53,296 bases of DNA. Source: a virus. This document shows positions 23,317 to 34,094 of this stretch, one piece after another (positions within the stretch are counted from its first letter, which is position 1; each line of letters opens with the position of its first letter). Under the pieces are notes generated by a model. The model was not told where the DNA came from. It worked only from the letters and a program-made list of their open reading frames with translations, and ran no database searches. The stretch lies in the IMG/VR virus record IMGVR_UViG_3300025769_000158, positions 1 through 53,296 of that record; one strand, 5' to 3'. Made by a program: the position numbers and the translations under genes.

Positions 23317-23774
23317 TCAATGTATGTGATGGTTACTTCTTCCCCTTCTTCAATCGCTTTAGCAATCGGAGGGTAAATTCTTTTGTACGAATTAACACTT
23401 GAACCAATGAACCCATCACTATCACCAAAATTCGTTTGTTGACTATCACCAACAATGAGGCACCCAGCAGTATGCTCGTCAGTATTACCAGTGTGAATAA
23501 GAATATACTCGAAGTTAGGGACATCGCGAACCCATAACATTCCTTTGTGCATTTCCCCATACTTGCTTTTGTATCGCCCATGGAACCCACCGACTGTTCG
23601 TAATGTAATCTTATAGGTTCCTGCCGGAACGCGTGTCTCCGCCATGACCTTCACATCTCTATGCTCATCTTCTAATGTATAGCACAAGAACTCACGCTTG
23701 CCTCCGGTCACATCAAACAACAAACCATTTGTGCTATCGGCTTGACTGCTAAATCGTAGTACTTCTAATTCCAT
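23307..23774 (-). CDS. DUF5675-like protein, putative peptidoglycan-active
   Basis: 155 residues. FLCYTLEDEHRDVK, VPAGTYKITLR and the segment LIHTGNTDEHTAGCLIVGD are characteristic of DUF5675. The H-x-G-N...(S/T)xGC arrangement resembles L,D-transpeptidase-type active sites, though catalysis is unproven. It overlaps the holin-like gene by one base, so it is a candidate endolysin or cell-wall enzyme. Confidence 0.7.
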   Translation of the reverse strand: MELEVLRFSSQADSTNGLLFDVTGGKREFLCYTLEDEHRDVKVMAETRVPAGTYKITLRTVGGFHGRYKSKYGEMHKGMLWVRDVPNFEYILIHTGNTDEHTAGCLIVGDSQQTNFGDSDGFIGSSVNSYKRIYPPIAKAIEEGEEVTITYIDFG

Positions 23775-24232
23775 TATTTATCTGTGTCTTTAATTGCTGC
23801 TCCAAAGTAATATCCAAAGATCGAAAGTGCTACACCTTCAACGATACCTATTAGATGAATGAATATCTCTTTGTTTTCTTTAGGCACATCAAGGAATACA
23901 ATCGATAAGACAAGGAATGCAAACGCACCTAGACCCACAAGTCCCGTTACATTAAACAACCAATCTTTAGCACCGGCCTTTACCATATCGGCTTGGCGCT
24001 TACGGGCACTGTCACGATCAGCAACCTCGAGTTCATACATCTTCATTAGTTCGGCGTGAAGTTCAGCACGTTCCTCGGGAGTCATTAGAGGAGACTGCTC
24101 CTTACTATCGATAAGGTTCTTTACAATACCTAGCGCCCCTTGATCAGGTAGCAAGTCCCCCACCATCTCGAGGATGTGAGGGGCTTTGTCCTTAAGTAAA
24201 CTACCTATCTTACTGTCTTTAATTTTTTTCAT
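23774..24232 (-). CDS. Holin-like membrane protein (3TM-holin type)
   Basis: 152 residues. A charged helical N-terminus (PEERAELHAELMKMYELEVA; DRDSARKRQADMVKAG) precedes WLFNVTGLVGLGAFAFLVL and IFIHLIGIVEGVALSIFGYY, two clear TM segments. This resembles the gene-transfer-agent/phage '3TM' holin family. The start overlaps the giant gene by 14 nt and its stop is coupled to the DUF5675-like gene, a holin-enzyme pair. Confidence 0.7.
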   Translation of the reverse strand: MKKIKDSKIGSLLKDKAPHILEMVGDLLPDQGALGIVKNLIDSKEQSPLMTPEERAELHAELMKMYELEVADRDSARKRQADMVKAGAKDWLFNVTGLVGLGAFAFLVLSIVFLDVPKENKEIFIHLIGIVEGVALSIFGYYFGAAIKDTDK

Positions 24233-27200
24233 TTAGTTTTTGATTAATCATTTCTTGTCTACGCTTGTACCACTCAAAGACTTTTCTATTACCGTCTTCT
24301 AATGTGATGTAACCGGTAGAGTATTTACCATTTATCTTTCTTAAGATGTTAATCTTTTGCTCGTCCGTAGCATCCTTCCAAAGAGATGTGTTAATCGTAT
24401 TTGAAAGGTCCTTGGTTCTTTGTTGACCCAGCAACATGAGCAGTTCGTTTACTTCCCCGGTAGAGAAATTGATAGGCTTTGAACCTTTATCAATAACCAT
24501 TCTCTTATTAAGAATTAAACTAGGGATAGAAGGTAATGCGTCTTCATCTCCTGTTCTTTTGTACAAGTTGTACAACTCAACCTTTAATGGGTCGTCGGTC
24601 GCGAGTCTTGTACCTGTAGGGTCAAGGAATTCATAGAATACAGGGTTTGTTCCCGGAGGAGTTTGATTAATCTTCTCACCCCATACATTAATACGGATAG
24701 GAGCCGGGTCATCACCTCGACCGAAGACACCGAAGGTTCTATCGTACACAACATTCATGAAGCGTTGATCGAAACTGTTGTCTCTATAGTCTGGTAGGAA
24801 CTCACGCTCCGCTCTAAAGAATGAAGTGAATAAGTTAGGTAGTGGAACGGCAACCATCGCCCGCGACAACTGCTCAAAGTATTTAGAAACCACGTTGACA
24901 TCCTCGGTATTCTGTAACAACTTGGTCATGTTCTCAAGACCTGTGAGGAACGACTGATCAAGCAATGCTCCAAGTGAACCTAGTGTAATGCCTAGACCTT
25001 GCTCTAGGAATTTACTAATAGCGCTTTGCTCATCAATACCATACTCTACTAGTTCTTCTTCCGTTGAGAAATTAGGCTTTCTATCAATAACCTTGAAGGC
25101 CTCAACATATGCAGCCATCACCGCTCCATACAATCCTAGTTTAGCAAACCCAATTCTACGATCAGAAGGTTGGAATGGCTCGCCTACCTCACGGCCTAGT
25201 GCCGAGACATTGATGGTAAATGGAGGCTCCACTTCGTAGGCTACACTACGAGCTTTAGGACTCAACTTATCTACGGCACCACTAACCGCTCCTTTGTCAT
25301 ACAACTTACGAGCATATAAGAATAGCATGTACCCCATGATAGCCGTGGCTAGTTTCTCTGATCTATCACGAGCGGATATTCCAGGAGAGAAGGCTTGTGC
25401 AAAAGTGATAGGGAACAGTGTAATCTCTAGCGACTGTGACAAGATGTTAAACGGAGTCTTTACAAACGGGAAGTTTGATTTGACCAAGAACTTCACAGCA
25501 TTACCAAACATACGGGTAGTGTAACTATCGCTAGCCAATGCTTTAGCACCTGCCTTATTAAATATATTTTGTACTTGCTGTGTATCAACCAACCCAAACA
25601 ATAGAGTACTATCATTCTCTTGGAAGGTTAACTTCAATCCCTTTTCTCTAGCGATTTTAAAGTGTTGTTCCGTAGGATACTTTAAGAATCTTTTTAACTC
25701 TTCACCCTCTAGGCCCAATCGTTTACCTTGTTGATATAACTCGTAACCTTCCATACCTCTATAGAATGGGCGGTCACCAAGAACAAGCAACTTAAAGTTT
25801 GATGATGCCGTGATACCAAAGATTCCTTCAAAGAGTTTCTTTGCCTTGAAGTTGATATAGTCTACTTGACTATGGAACTCTTGAGGAAGGCTGTCCTTCC
25901 CGCGCCCGAACACAGTAGCCAGGGCAACGAGTGGTTGTAGTTGATGACCCGAAGTGTATTCAAAGTCCCCGGGAGCTTGACCCGTCTTGATGGCCTTCAT
26001 TGATTCCTTTAATCCATAGAATGCACGCTGCGCCCCGTATACCATAGCGCCAAATGAAGGGCGGAGTTCACGGTTTCTAGGGTTGATCATGTACTCTATT
26101 GGAGCAGCAATGGCCTGCTGAATCAATCTTCCCGGCAATGTCAAAGCATTCGCTACGACGTTCGTTGTAATAGAGCGAAGCGTCAACAAGTTACCTTGCA
26201 TGATAGTAGAGAGTAATGTCCCCCACGTAGGAGCATTGAATTTTTGGAAGTCATTGAGAGCACCGATAGCATCTTCAAGTCTCTTTTGAGATTCCTCAAC
26301 TAGTTTGTCTAGTGTATCAAACTCTTCGGGATCAGCATCTAATACCTTATCTACATTTGAATCAAAGGCATCCTTCGCTGCGATGTATTCTTCAACAATA
26401 GTTGTGAGGTCTTCTATCGCATCTTCCTTAAGAGGAGTTCCCTTTTGCTCATACTCATTTGTGATGAGTGCAACCATACCTTCCGCGGTCTTGCCTTTTA
26501 TCTCACCGAATTGACGGAGCAGTTGTCCAAAGGTAGTACCCATCTGTGTCAACTTCGCGAGCTCGGCTTTGTATCCTGTGATGTCCCCCTCCTTACGCAA
26601 CCGCTCAAGGTATTCCACTTGTGCAAGTACAAGGATGTTTCCATCGGTATTGAAGTCTAGCCCACCACTCACTGAAGTGATGTCACGAAGTGTGTTGGTA
26701 TTCAAGGTGGCTACCACTTGTGCGGTAGACATCCCTGAAAGATTCTCTTGGATATCTCCTATGCTTTGTGGTTCATAGAAGAACTCTGATGCTTCCTCAC
26801 CCGGCTTGAGTCTACCTTTTTGAGCACGACGTGCGGCATTGAGAATGGACTCACTAAAGGCTACCTCTTGAGGCACGCCTCCTTTGAGCATGTCCACGAA
26901 TTTCTCCGTGGCCTTTCTCATCTTTAGAGCAGCCCTTCCGGTAGCGTCGCCATCACCTCCGGGTGTACCTGTCTCGGCACCTGTTCCGCTAGGTAAATCT
27001 CCTCCAGCCAATTGTCCTTCGTCAGCGACTTGCCCTTCCGTAGCAGTTCCTTCGCTATCAGTAGGTCGGTACCAACTAGGGTGTTTAATATTTCTTCCTC
27101 TTGGCGTGTCTGTGTCTGTGTCTTTTTCATCAAAGTATTTTTTAATTTCATTTTGTACATCTGCAATATCTTCTCCCTTATAGTCATTGTAGATTTTTGC

Positions 27201-30200
27201 AATGTCTGATCTACTAGTGTTATCACGAAGGGTTGATGGCATAAACAAACGAATGACCTCCCATGTAATAGATTGCATCTCACGAGGAAGGATGCCTCTT
27301 TGTTTGGCCGCTTCAACATAAGCGTCAAGGTAGGCCCAATAGTTTCCTGACAATGCATTAACGGAAGACGACATGATACCCGCCCCTCCAAAGTTTTCAT
27401 TTACGGCGGCGCTTGATTGTCCGTAAGGCATAAGTTCTGCCGCGGCAACAGCATGGGTGTCCATAGTAACATCACCATCCGTAGCGTCTGGGTTAGCGAT
27501 GTTATTGTAGAAGTGTCTAATCTTATGGCTACCACCGAGCAGTTCACTGATCATAGCGATGTCGTTATTCTCAAACATCATCACAGCCTTCGCCATGTTA
27601 GAGAAACTTTGAGTGACTACCTTTCTAGGTGAACCATCCTTTGTAGTATATGTTCCTAGGTCATCACCAATAGGGCTATACACTTGTACAGTGTCAGGCA
27701 TGTAGACCTCTCTATAGTAGCGGATAAACTTGGCTTTCTCTAAAGCATCCATACTATTAAGAGTTCTTCCTCGAAGAGCATCCATGGAATCCTTGAAAGA
27801 ATCAAAAGCAACACGGTCTTTCTTCAATAGTTTTGAAGGGGTCATTTTCTTACCCTTCGCCTTCTTCTTGTAGACTTTGCTATTGGCTCCGGTTTGACGG
27901 AAGGACTCTAGTTTTCTTTCGATGGCCATGTTGTACATGGTGTCATCGAATGTAGACTCTTGATTGTTGAATAGAACCTCGGCAATGTTGTAGGCGTTTT
28001 GGATATTGATAAACCAATCCGCACCAGGAGATAGTGCCGCTAGTATACCCGCGGACTGCTCAACCGAAATGTCATACTTGCTGGACATGTCCTTGGCAAT
28101 CTTGTTCGCCCCATCATACCATCTACGCATGTACTCGCGAACCTCGGGATCGGCAAGATCGTGAAGGAATAATAGGTTAGAAACCACGCGATCCTTGAAT
28201 ATTTCGTACACTCCATCGGCCCATTCTTTTTGGCTTTGGAGTTTTACCGAACCTTTATCGATGGCGCTTTGTGGATTTAACACCACCATGTTTTGTACAA
28301 GGCGAGGGCTTTTAGTTTCGTCTGCTTGATTGTCCGCAAAAGACACAGCATCAAAACCCGCGGCCTCAAGAGCACTAAAGTATTTCTTACGCTCTTTCTT
28401 GTTAAGTATAAATGGAATATCCTCTAAAGGAATTTCTCTAGCCTCCGTACCTTCTATGTCTATCAACATAAAGAACATAGAATCACCTTGGGCATCGTAT
28501 TGAGCCATCTTTGCCGGGAACAGTTTCCTTGCCACCTCTAATGCTTTTTCTTCAGAGGCTACTCTTGACTCTTGAATATATACCGGGTTGAGTAGTTTGC
28601 TATCAACACTTTCTCCTGGGTCTTGAAGGCGTAGGTAATCCATCGCCTCTCCTTCCTCGGGAGAAATGTAAAGAGGTCTATCGTTAGAAATATCCTCAAG
28701 TCCATAACCACCATGGTAAGCAGTGACCATACCCTCTCTAGAGTAGTCCTCTTTAGGCATCTGATCAATGAAAGAAGGAACCTCTACATCAACCATCAAC
28801 GGGTGGTTTTTAGTATTTGTAAGAGCTACGGCGTGGTCTACATATATAGGTCTAACATTTTTGTTAGCCGCAGGTATCTCACGCACCGTTGCTGACGACA
28901 TATCAAATACATCTGTAGCAACCCCTCGGCTTTTCGCGATGCCTTGACCTACGCGTTTACCCGCAACGATACCTTCTTTAAGTTTGTCTATCGAGGCTTG
29001 ATTTAATGCGGCGCGACCATCTAACAATTCATTGCGTGACTGATCAATCTTCTCGGCTACTTTTTGTTGGAACAGTTTGTTATCTATCTCTGCATCGATA
29101 CCTTCTTCTAGGTTGACTAGGTGTTCACTCATGTAAGATAGGTAGTCGATACGTTGCAATGGATCAGCGATGTTGTCGGCATCAGCAAGTAGTTGATTCA
29201 TTGTTTTAGGAACACGCTTACCCGTAAGGTACCAAGTCACATCCGAACCAAAGTTTCTAGTGTATGCTTTGTATTCTTCTTGTTCAATATTAAATACTCT
29301 ATTTGATGGGCGTGCGCTAGGGTCTAAAGAGAACGTCTCTAGGTACGGCTCTACACTTGAACTGTTCTCATCCTTATCCAAGAAGGTTATTTCTTTTAGG
29401 CTAACCGCAGGTGCCTCGAGATCGATTAGGTCAAACATAATCTTTCTCATGCCCTCATCAAACTCAATCATACGCTCTCTATCCAAGAAGCTCTCGGCGT
29501 CAGCGATACTTTCAATCTCTGCCGGCTCAACACCATATGCATCTTTGTAAAGGGTACGAGCATACAAGATATCCCCAAGAGGCATCATTGATTTTCTAAT
29601 GAGTTCTTTTGCTACTTGGTTTGCTCTTTTCTTATCACCCGTGCTAGAAACAATATGGTTGTATATCTTAACAGCATCTAGGTAGGTGGCATGGTATATG
29701 TTATCATTGTAACTGCCCAAGCCAGGAATCCATCCTATGCTGTCCGGGTGCATATGCGTTCTATATAGCGCTCGGTATTCTTCACTGTCCAAGAAGCCGG
29801 TTGTATCTTCTCCCGTTCTACGAATCTCTGCGCCCTTCATATATGTTTCAAGCGCCTCTAGAGGCAAGCCTTTAACGGGAGCGTATGACATTGCTCCGGC
29901 CTCAATAATATCTTGATAGACATCGCTTTCATCTAGAAGTAAACTCTCATCGCCATCTAGATACTCATTGATATCATCTGCATATACATGTCCTTGGAGT
30001 TCTTCGTTTTCGTAAATACCTAGAAGTACCATGTCGTCACCTATAAGAATCATCGGTGCCTTTGTAACTCCTTGTATGAGCAGTTCTTTATGGATTCCGG
30101 AGATGTCGTTTAATACTTCTTCAGCAAGGAACTTATCTCCTCGTGTACCATCAATGCCTCCGGGGCGTCCGGTACCACCCGTTACGGTAGACCTTCTAAC

Positions 30201-33200
30201 CGTGGTCCCACGATCAGGCATCAAAGCAAAGAACCTAGGCTGTAGTGATTCTCCTGGATTGAGTTTATCTATCTTTGGACTAGACTGTAGTTTACCTTCT
30301 TTCCAATTCTCGGTATACCCTTCTGCAGTACGAGGCATAAAGAACCCACCCGTAACGATAGGTAGACGGAGGTTTCTAGAGGAAGGAGTGCCGTCGGCTT
30401 TCTTCCCTTTTATAGACAGGTCTGTTTCTGTTTTATAAGTATTCCAATCTACATAGGTTTCTATGTTGTACTCCGTATCTTCTTCTAAAGCTTGATTAGC
30501 AATCTCAAAGACCTCAACAGCCCCGAGTCTCATGCCTACGCTAGCATCAATTTCTCCCCATTGATCAGGAAGTAGGTTTAAGTCTTCGATGTCACCCATC
30601 GCCTCAATAGCCTCTTCCTCCGTAGCATATACTATATCCTCTCCATAGTTTTGTCTTCGCTCCCAATATTCACGAGAAGTGAAAGCAAATGTTTCGCCAC
30701 TCCCTTTAAGGTTTAACTGCTTTATAGTTTTAGCGTCGAGGCCTAGAATGTCTGCAAGCATTAAGATGCTAGCACGGCCACCGTCCGAGACCGGTTGTGT
30801 TCTATATGGTTGGCTTACACGTTGTTTGATAGGCTTACCTAGTCGCGTTGCAATAGCAAAGGTTTCCGCTAACTTGGTAAAGGATGTATCATCCGTGATT
30901 GTTAGTTTCTTAAGACCAATGGCAGTAAGGGCCTTGTTAATGATACGTCTTAACTTACCTCTTAATGAAGCGTCGATTTGATTTAGGTTGGTAGTGTAGC
31001 CGGCAAGCACCTTCATCACAACCTCTTCTTGGACCATTGCTTCTATTGCGGCATCACTCATGCCTAGACTCTTTCCGTATGCGGTGTATGCAGCGCTGAT
31101 CGCCTCAACATCCACACCTAAAGAACTGTTCTTTTTTGCTAGGTCTAGAACTTCACTATATAATCTTCCACGAACTTTATCATCCGACATGATGCCTCCA
31201 AAGCCTGCGTGTGCAAATTCTTCTTTGATGACAGCATCACTCGAATCTATAGTAAGGTGGATGGTGTTTGTGCCAAATTCATAAAATGCCTCTAGACCTT
31301 CTTGACCTAGAGCGGCGTTAAGGTCTTCGGTGTTGTTCCAAAAGACAACATTTACATCCTTGCCTATATTATCACTCAAGGCTTTAACAAGACCGTTCAC
31401 TGTTTTAGCAACACGCTCGGTGATTCCTTTTCTAGGAAGTATGTTCTTGACTCTAGAGCGAAGCGCCGGTTGTGGACCTTTAGGTGCTGCTTCCGTTGGT
31501 GGCGTTGGCGCCTCCTCGACAGGAGTTACGGGTGCTTCTTCGGCTACCGCTTCCTCTGTAGTTTCTTCAATTGGACCCCCAACAAGTTCTTCGTTGGTGT
31601 CAACAATAATCTCATCAAGACTTCTTGTGTCCTCTTGTTTTGATTTTGGCTCGCTAAACAAGAAGGCAACCTCTTGAGCTGTGTCCCCTCTAAATGTTCT
31701 GTTTCGACCCTTTGCATCTTTTAATGTGACGCTAACAACCTCACCCTGATCATTGAAGTTTACCGACTTCTTACCACGAGGAGCAGTGTATTGCTTGCCT
31801 CGTATGGTAAATGATCCGTCCTCATTGAGGCTACTTTCAATCGTGCCAAACCCAGCATCTTCAAATGTCTGATCGCCAATGTCTTCAATGTTTCCAATCT
31901 CGGTAATGTTTCCATTAGCCTCAATAATAGATACCTTTCCTCCCTCATCTACTTGGACAAGTCCTCGAACAATACCTGTAGGTAATTTCACTACGGCTTG
32001 TTGGTTAAGGCTCTCACTTATTGTTGGGGTTACAGGAGCCGGTGCTTTAGTAACGGGTGTAGGTGCTACTCCTTCAACAGGCACCTCGACTGTAGGTGCT
32101 ACTTCCGTGCCAAGAGGAGTCTCACGAGCAGGCTCTCTGTTAACGATTTGTTTTATTTCTCCATAGATGCGACCTATCTCTTCAACCTTTGCTTTGTAGC
32201 CAGGCTCATTTTTCTTGAAGCTTCGTAGTTCCGCAATATGGTTTACTAGGTTATCGGACAGTTCTGCTACACGAGCGCGTTCATTCTCGGGAAGGTTTTG
32301 TAGCGTCTCAATATTTCTATTGAGCGTAGTATACTTTTGCTCTTGTAGTTTTCTAGCATTCTCTCTATGTGTAGCACGTGACTCACGAGTCTTTGCTTTA
32401 CGAGCGGCTTGACGTTGCTCCTTAATCTTCTGATCTATAGCGGTCACTTCTCCATAGTTCATGGTCGTTGCCACCGTTGTAAGTTCATGAGCATCTTCAG
32501 CCATAGTAGCAAAGCGGATATAGTCTGCCTCGGCTTGACTTATATCTTTATTCTTTATTGCTAGGTAGGTTTGAACGGGAGCAGTTTGAATCCCTTGACC
32601 TATAAATTCAAGGGCAATACCCTTAAGGTCATAGATGGTTCCTGTCTCCGTCAACTGCCCCAATGCCTCACCCGTAGAACCGGCAACGCCTTCAACCGTC
32701 TCCGTCAACAATCTAGATGTAGTTGTAGAATATCCCTTCTTTAAAAATTGCTTGAGTATAGCACCTCCAAAACGAGCAGTCACCGCATCGACAATAGCGA
32801 TAGGGATACCCTTCTTTAACCCACGCTCGCGTGCCTCACCCATAACTTCCGGGTCTTGTGTAGCACGTAATAGTTCTTCAGGGTTTGTGGTATCAAGTCC
32901 TAATTCATTGAAGACCTCTAAAATCTTTGATGAATATTCTAACGCAAGACCTTCACGACCAAATGCAACAGGAGCAAGTGTGCCACCTGAAGCCACAGAA
33001 ACTCCAATGTTTACCGGGTCGATCATGCCTGCCCACATTGCCGCTACCGATTCAAGGACCGGGCTAACAACACTAGACAATACAACATCAACTCCCTTTA
33101 AGAATCCATTATCTGTGTCCCAAGAAACCGCTTGGTTCTCACGCAATAGTTTTTGATAGTATGCAAGTGCTGTAAAGTCTACCTCATGAGTATCAATCAA

Positions 33201-34088
33201 TGGGTCAAACATATCCGCTTGACGCTTACTGATCATCGCTCTATTGTAAAAACGAACAAGGTCCTTTCCCACACCAGCCTCTTGACCCGGGGCATTCTCC
33301 TCATCAATCAACCAAAAGGAATATATATCTTCCCCGGGAGTTAGGTATCCTTCATATAATGTATTATGATTAGCAACCTTTAAACCAAGGTCTTCCGCGG
33401 CCTGATCAACATCCATGCCTTTATCCAACCAATAAGCCACATTGGTTGCTTCTTGAGCGGCACCCTCAAAGTCGATAACAGTCTTGTATCGCTCTTGATT
33501 CTCTATAGTGATACCCTCTTGTTCTAATGCTTGGGCAGTGTACTTGCCGTAGTCGTAGATATAGGTCTCATTAAATATTTGATTTAGAGGCTTCTTTTCT
33601 TCTTGAGAACGCTGCACCATTTGATTGGTAGCCTGCTCCGCCTTCTCATCACTATAACCTAAATACTTGTAGGTGTCGTATGCTTGTTGGTAAGATACGT
33701 TAGACATATCTTCAACCAACTTCTTTTGCTCTTCTTCAAATACCTTTTCTTCAAGAGCATTCTTTTTACCTACCGCGGACTCACCGCTATAATCATACCC
33801 TAGACCTCCAGCGTATTTCGAGTCTTCCGATTTTGAAAACCCAGTCTCTTCCACTGCTTGTTGATAAAGCTCTTGAGATGTAGGAAGTTGGATTTGCTCT
33901 TCTTTTTTTTTTACAAATTCAGAACGAAGTTGTTCCATAGCAGGCTCCATATCTACCATGGAGTAACCATTCATAATACCGGTACGAAAAACATTGTTCT
34001 CATACTTGGTTAATTCTTCTTGGGTCTCAAGGTTAAAATAATCATCACTAAATTGACCGCGTAGATATTCTAGAATTTCTTCGTTCAT
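24219..34088 (-). CDS. Giant polyvalent virion (cargo/ejection) protein
   Basis: 3,289 residues, 18.5% of the genome. Visible regions: helical N-terminus (1-330); charged coiled coil (about 560-640); Pro/Thr-rich linkers (about 650-690 and 840-880); a metallopeptidase-like domain (about 895-1000) with FYEFGTNTIHLTID and KEEFAHAG, in which the first zinc histidine is replaced by lysine; an ADP-ribosyltransferase-like domain (about 1785-1930) with TAYHGG, PLYISPEEGEAMDYL, GFDAVSF and NMVVLNP; a helical segment with VEQSAGILAALSP (about 2010); acidic/glycine linker near 2340; and a C-terminal helical part with NFPFVKTPFNIL (about 2870) and hydrophobic stretches. This fits phage polyvalent proteins carried in the head and delivered into the host. 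I see no DxDGD RNA polymerase motif. Confidence 0.75.
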   Translation of the reverse strand: MNEEILEYLRGQFSDDYFNLETQEELTKYENNVFRTGIMNGYSMVDMEPAMEQLRSEFVKKKEEQIQLPTSQELYQQAVEETGFSKSEDSKYAGGLGYDYSGESAVGKKNALEEKVFEEEQKKLVEDMSNVSYQQAYDTYKYLGYSDEKAEQATNQMVQRSQEEKKPLNQIFNETYIYDYGKYTAQALEQEGITIENQERYKTVIDFEGAAQEATNVAYWLDKGMDVDQAAEDLGLKVANHNTLYEGYLTPGEDIYSFWLIDEENAPGQEAGVGKDLVRFYNRAMISKRQADMFDPLIDTHEVDFTALAYYQKLLRENQAVSWDTDNGFLKGVDVVLSSVVSPVLESVAAMWAGMIDPVNIGVSVASGGTLAPVAFGREGLALEYSSKILEVFNELGLDTTNPEELLRATQDPEVMGEARERGLKKGIPIAIVDAVTARFGGAILKQFLKKGYSTTTSRLLTETVEGVAGSTGEALGQLTETGTIYDLKGIALEFIGQGIQTAPVQTYLAIKNKDISQAEADYIRFATMAEDAHELTTVATTMNYGEVTAIDQKIKEQRQAARKAKTRESRATHRENARKLQEQKYTTLNRNIETLQNLPENERARVAELSDNLVNHIAELRSFKKNEPGYKAKVEEIGRIYGEIKQIVNREPARETPLGTEVAPTVEVPVEGVAPTPVTKAPAPVTPTISESLNQQAVVKLPTGIVRGLVQVDEGGKVSIIEANGNITEIGNIEDIGDQTFEDAGFGTIESSLNEDGSFTIRGKQYTAPRGKKSVNFNDQGEVVSVTLKDAKGRNRTFRGDTAQEVAFLFSEPKSKQEDTRSLDEIIVDTNEELVGGPIEETTEEAVAEEAPVTPVEEAPTPPTEAAPKGPQPALRSRVKNILPRKGITERVAKTVNGLVKALSDNIGKDVNVVFWNNTEDLNAALGQEGLEAFYEFGTNTIHLTIDSSDAVIKEEFAHAGFGGIMSDDKVRGRLYSEVLDLAKKNSSLGVDVEAISAAYTAYGKSLGMSDAAIEAMVQEEVVMKVLAGYTTNLNQIDASLRGKLRRIINKALTAIGLKKLTITDDTSFTKLAETFAIATRLGKPIKQRVSQPYRTQPVSDGGRASILMLADILGLDAKTIKQLNLKGSGETFAFTSREYWERRQNYGEDIVYATEEEAIEAMGDIEDLNLLPDQWGEIDASVGMRLGAVEVFEIANQALEEDTEYNIETYVDWNTYKTETDLSIKGKKADGTPSSRNLRLPIVTGGFFMPRTAEGYTENWKEGKLQSSPKIDKLNPGESLQPRFFALMPDRGTTVRRSTVTGGTGRPGGIDGTRGDKFLAEEVLNDISGIHKELLIQGVTKAPMILIGDDMVLLGIYENEELQGHVYADDINEYLDGDESLLLDESDVYQDIIEAGAMSYAPVKGLPLEALETYMKGAEIRRTGEDTTGFLDSEEYRALYRTHMHPDSIGWIPGLGSYNDNIYHATYLDAVKIYNHIVSSTGDKKRANQVAKELIRKSMMPLGDILYARTLYKDAYGVEPAEIESIADAESFLDRERMIEFDEGMRKIMFDLIDLEAPAVSLKEITFLDKDENSSSVEPYLETFSLDPSARPSNRVFNIEQEEYKAYTRNFGSDVTWYLTGKRVPKTMNQLLADADNIADPLQRIDYLSYMSEHLVNLEEGIDAEIDNKLFQQKVAEKIDQSRNELLDGRAALNQASIDKLKEGIVAGKRVGQGIAKSRGVATDVFDMSSATVREIPAANKNVRPIYVDHAVALTNTKNHPLMVDVEVPSFIDQMPKEDYSREGMVTAYHGGYGLEDISNDRPLYISPEEGEAMDYLRLQDPGESVDSKLLNPVYIQESRVASEEKALEVARKLFPAKMAQYDAQGDSMFFMLIDIEGTEAREIPLEDIPFILNKKERKKYFSALEAAGFDAVSFADNQADETKSPRLVQNMVVLNPQSAIDKGSVKLQSQKEWADGVYEIFKDRVVSNLLFLHDLADPEVREYMRRWYDGANKIAKDMSSKYDISVEQSAGILAALSPGADWFINIQNAYNIAEVLFNNQESTFDDTMYNMAIERKLESFRQTGANSKVYKKKAKGKKMTPSKLLKKDRVAFDSFKDSMDALRGRTLNSMDALEKAKFIRYYREVYMPDTVQVYSPIGDDLGTYTTKDGSPRKVVTQSFSNMAKAVMMFENNDIAMISELLGGSHKIRHFYNNIANPDATDGDVTMDTHAVAAAELMPYGQSSAAVNENFGGAGIMSSSVNALSGNYWAYLDAYVEAAKQRGILPREMQSITWEVIRLFMPSTLRDNTSRSDIAKIYNDYKGEDIADVQNEIKKYFDEKDTDTDTPRGRNIKHPSWYRPTDSEGTATEGQVADEGQLAGGDLPSGTGAETGTPGGDGDATGRAALKMRKATEKFVDMLKGGVPQEVAFSESILNAARRAQKGRLKPGEEASEFFYEPQSIGDIQENLSGMSTAQVVATLNTNTLRDITSVSGGLDFNTDGNILVLAQVEYLERLRKEGDITGYKAELAKLTQMGTTFGQLLRQFGEIKGKTAEGMVALITNEYEQKGTPLKEDAIEDLTTIVEEYIAAKDAFDSNVDKVLDADPEEFDTLDKLVEESQKRLEDAIGALNDFQKFNAPTWGTLLSTIMQGNLLTLRSITTNVVANALTLPGRLIQQAIAAPIEYMINPRNRELRPSFGAMVYGAQRAFYGLKESMKAIKTGQAPGDFEYTSGHQLQPLVALATVFGRGKDSLPQEFHSQVDYINFKAKKLFEGIFGITASSNFKLLVLGDRPFYRGMEGYELYQQGKRLGLEGEELKRFLKYPTEQHFKIAREKGLKLTFQENDSTLLFGLVDTQQVQNIFNKAGAKALASDSYTTRMFGNAVKFLVKSNFPFVKTPFNILSQSLEITLFPITFAQAFSPGISARDRSEKLATAIMGYMLFLYARKLYDKGAVSGAVDKLSPKARSVAYEVEPPFTINVSALGREVGEPFQPSDRRIGFAKLGLYGAVMAAYVEAFKVIDRKPNFSTEEELVEYGIDEQSAISKFLEQGLGITLGSLGALLDQSFLTGLENMTKLLQNTEDVNVVSKYFEQLSRAMVAVPLPNLFTSFFRAEREFLPDYRDNSFDQRFMNVVYDRTFGVFGRGDDPAPIRINVWGEKINQTPPGTNPVFYEFLDPTGTRLATDDPLKVELYNLYKRTGDEDALPSIPSLILNKRMVIDKGSKPINFSTGEVNELLMLLGQQRTKDLSNTINTSLWKDATDEQKINILRKINGKYSTGYITLEDGNRKVFEWYKRRQEMINQKLNEKN

Positions 34089-34094
34089 TCCTTG

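Noticed and set aside
26924-27400. 158-codon minus-strand frame inside the giant gene
   Set aside because: It lies in another frame of a continuous, convincing coding sequence and has no plausible start or motif of its own.
24219-34088. Virion RNA polymerase in the giant protein
   Set aside because: Its size recalls crAss-like virion RNA polymerases, but I see no DxDGD-type catalytic motif or double-psi-barrel signature in its sequence.
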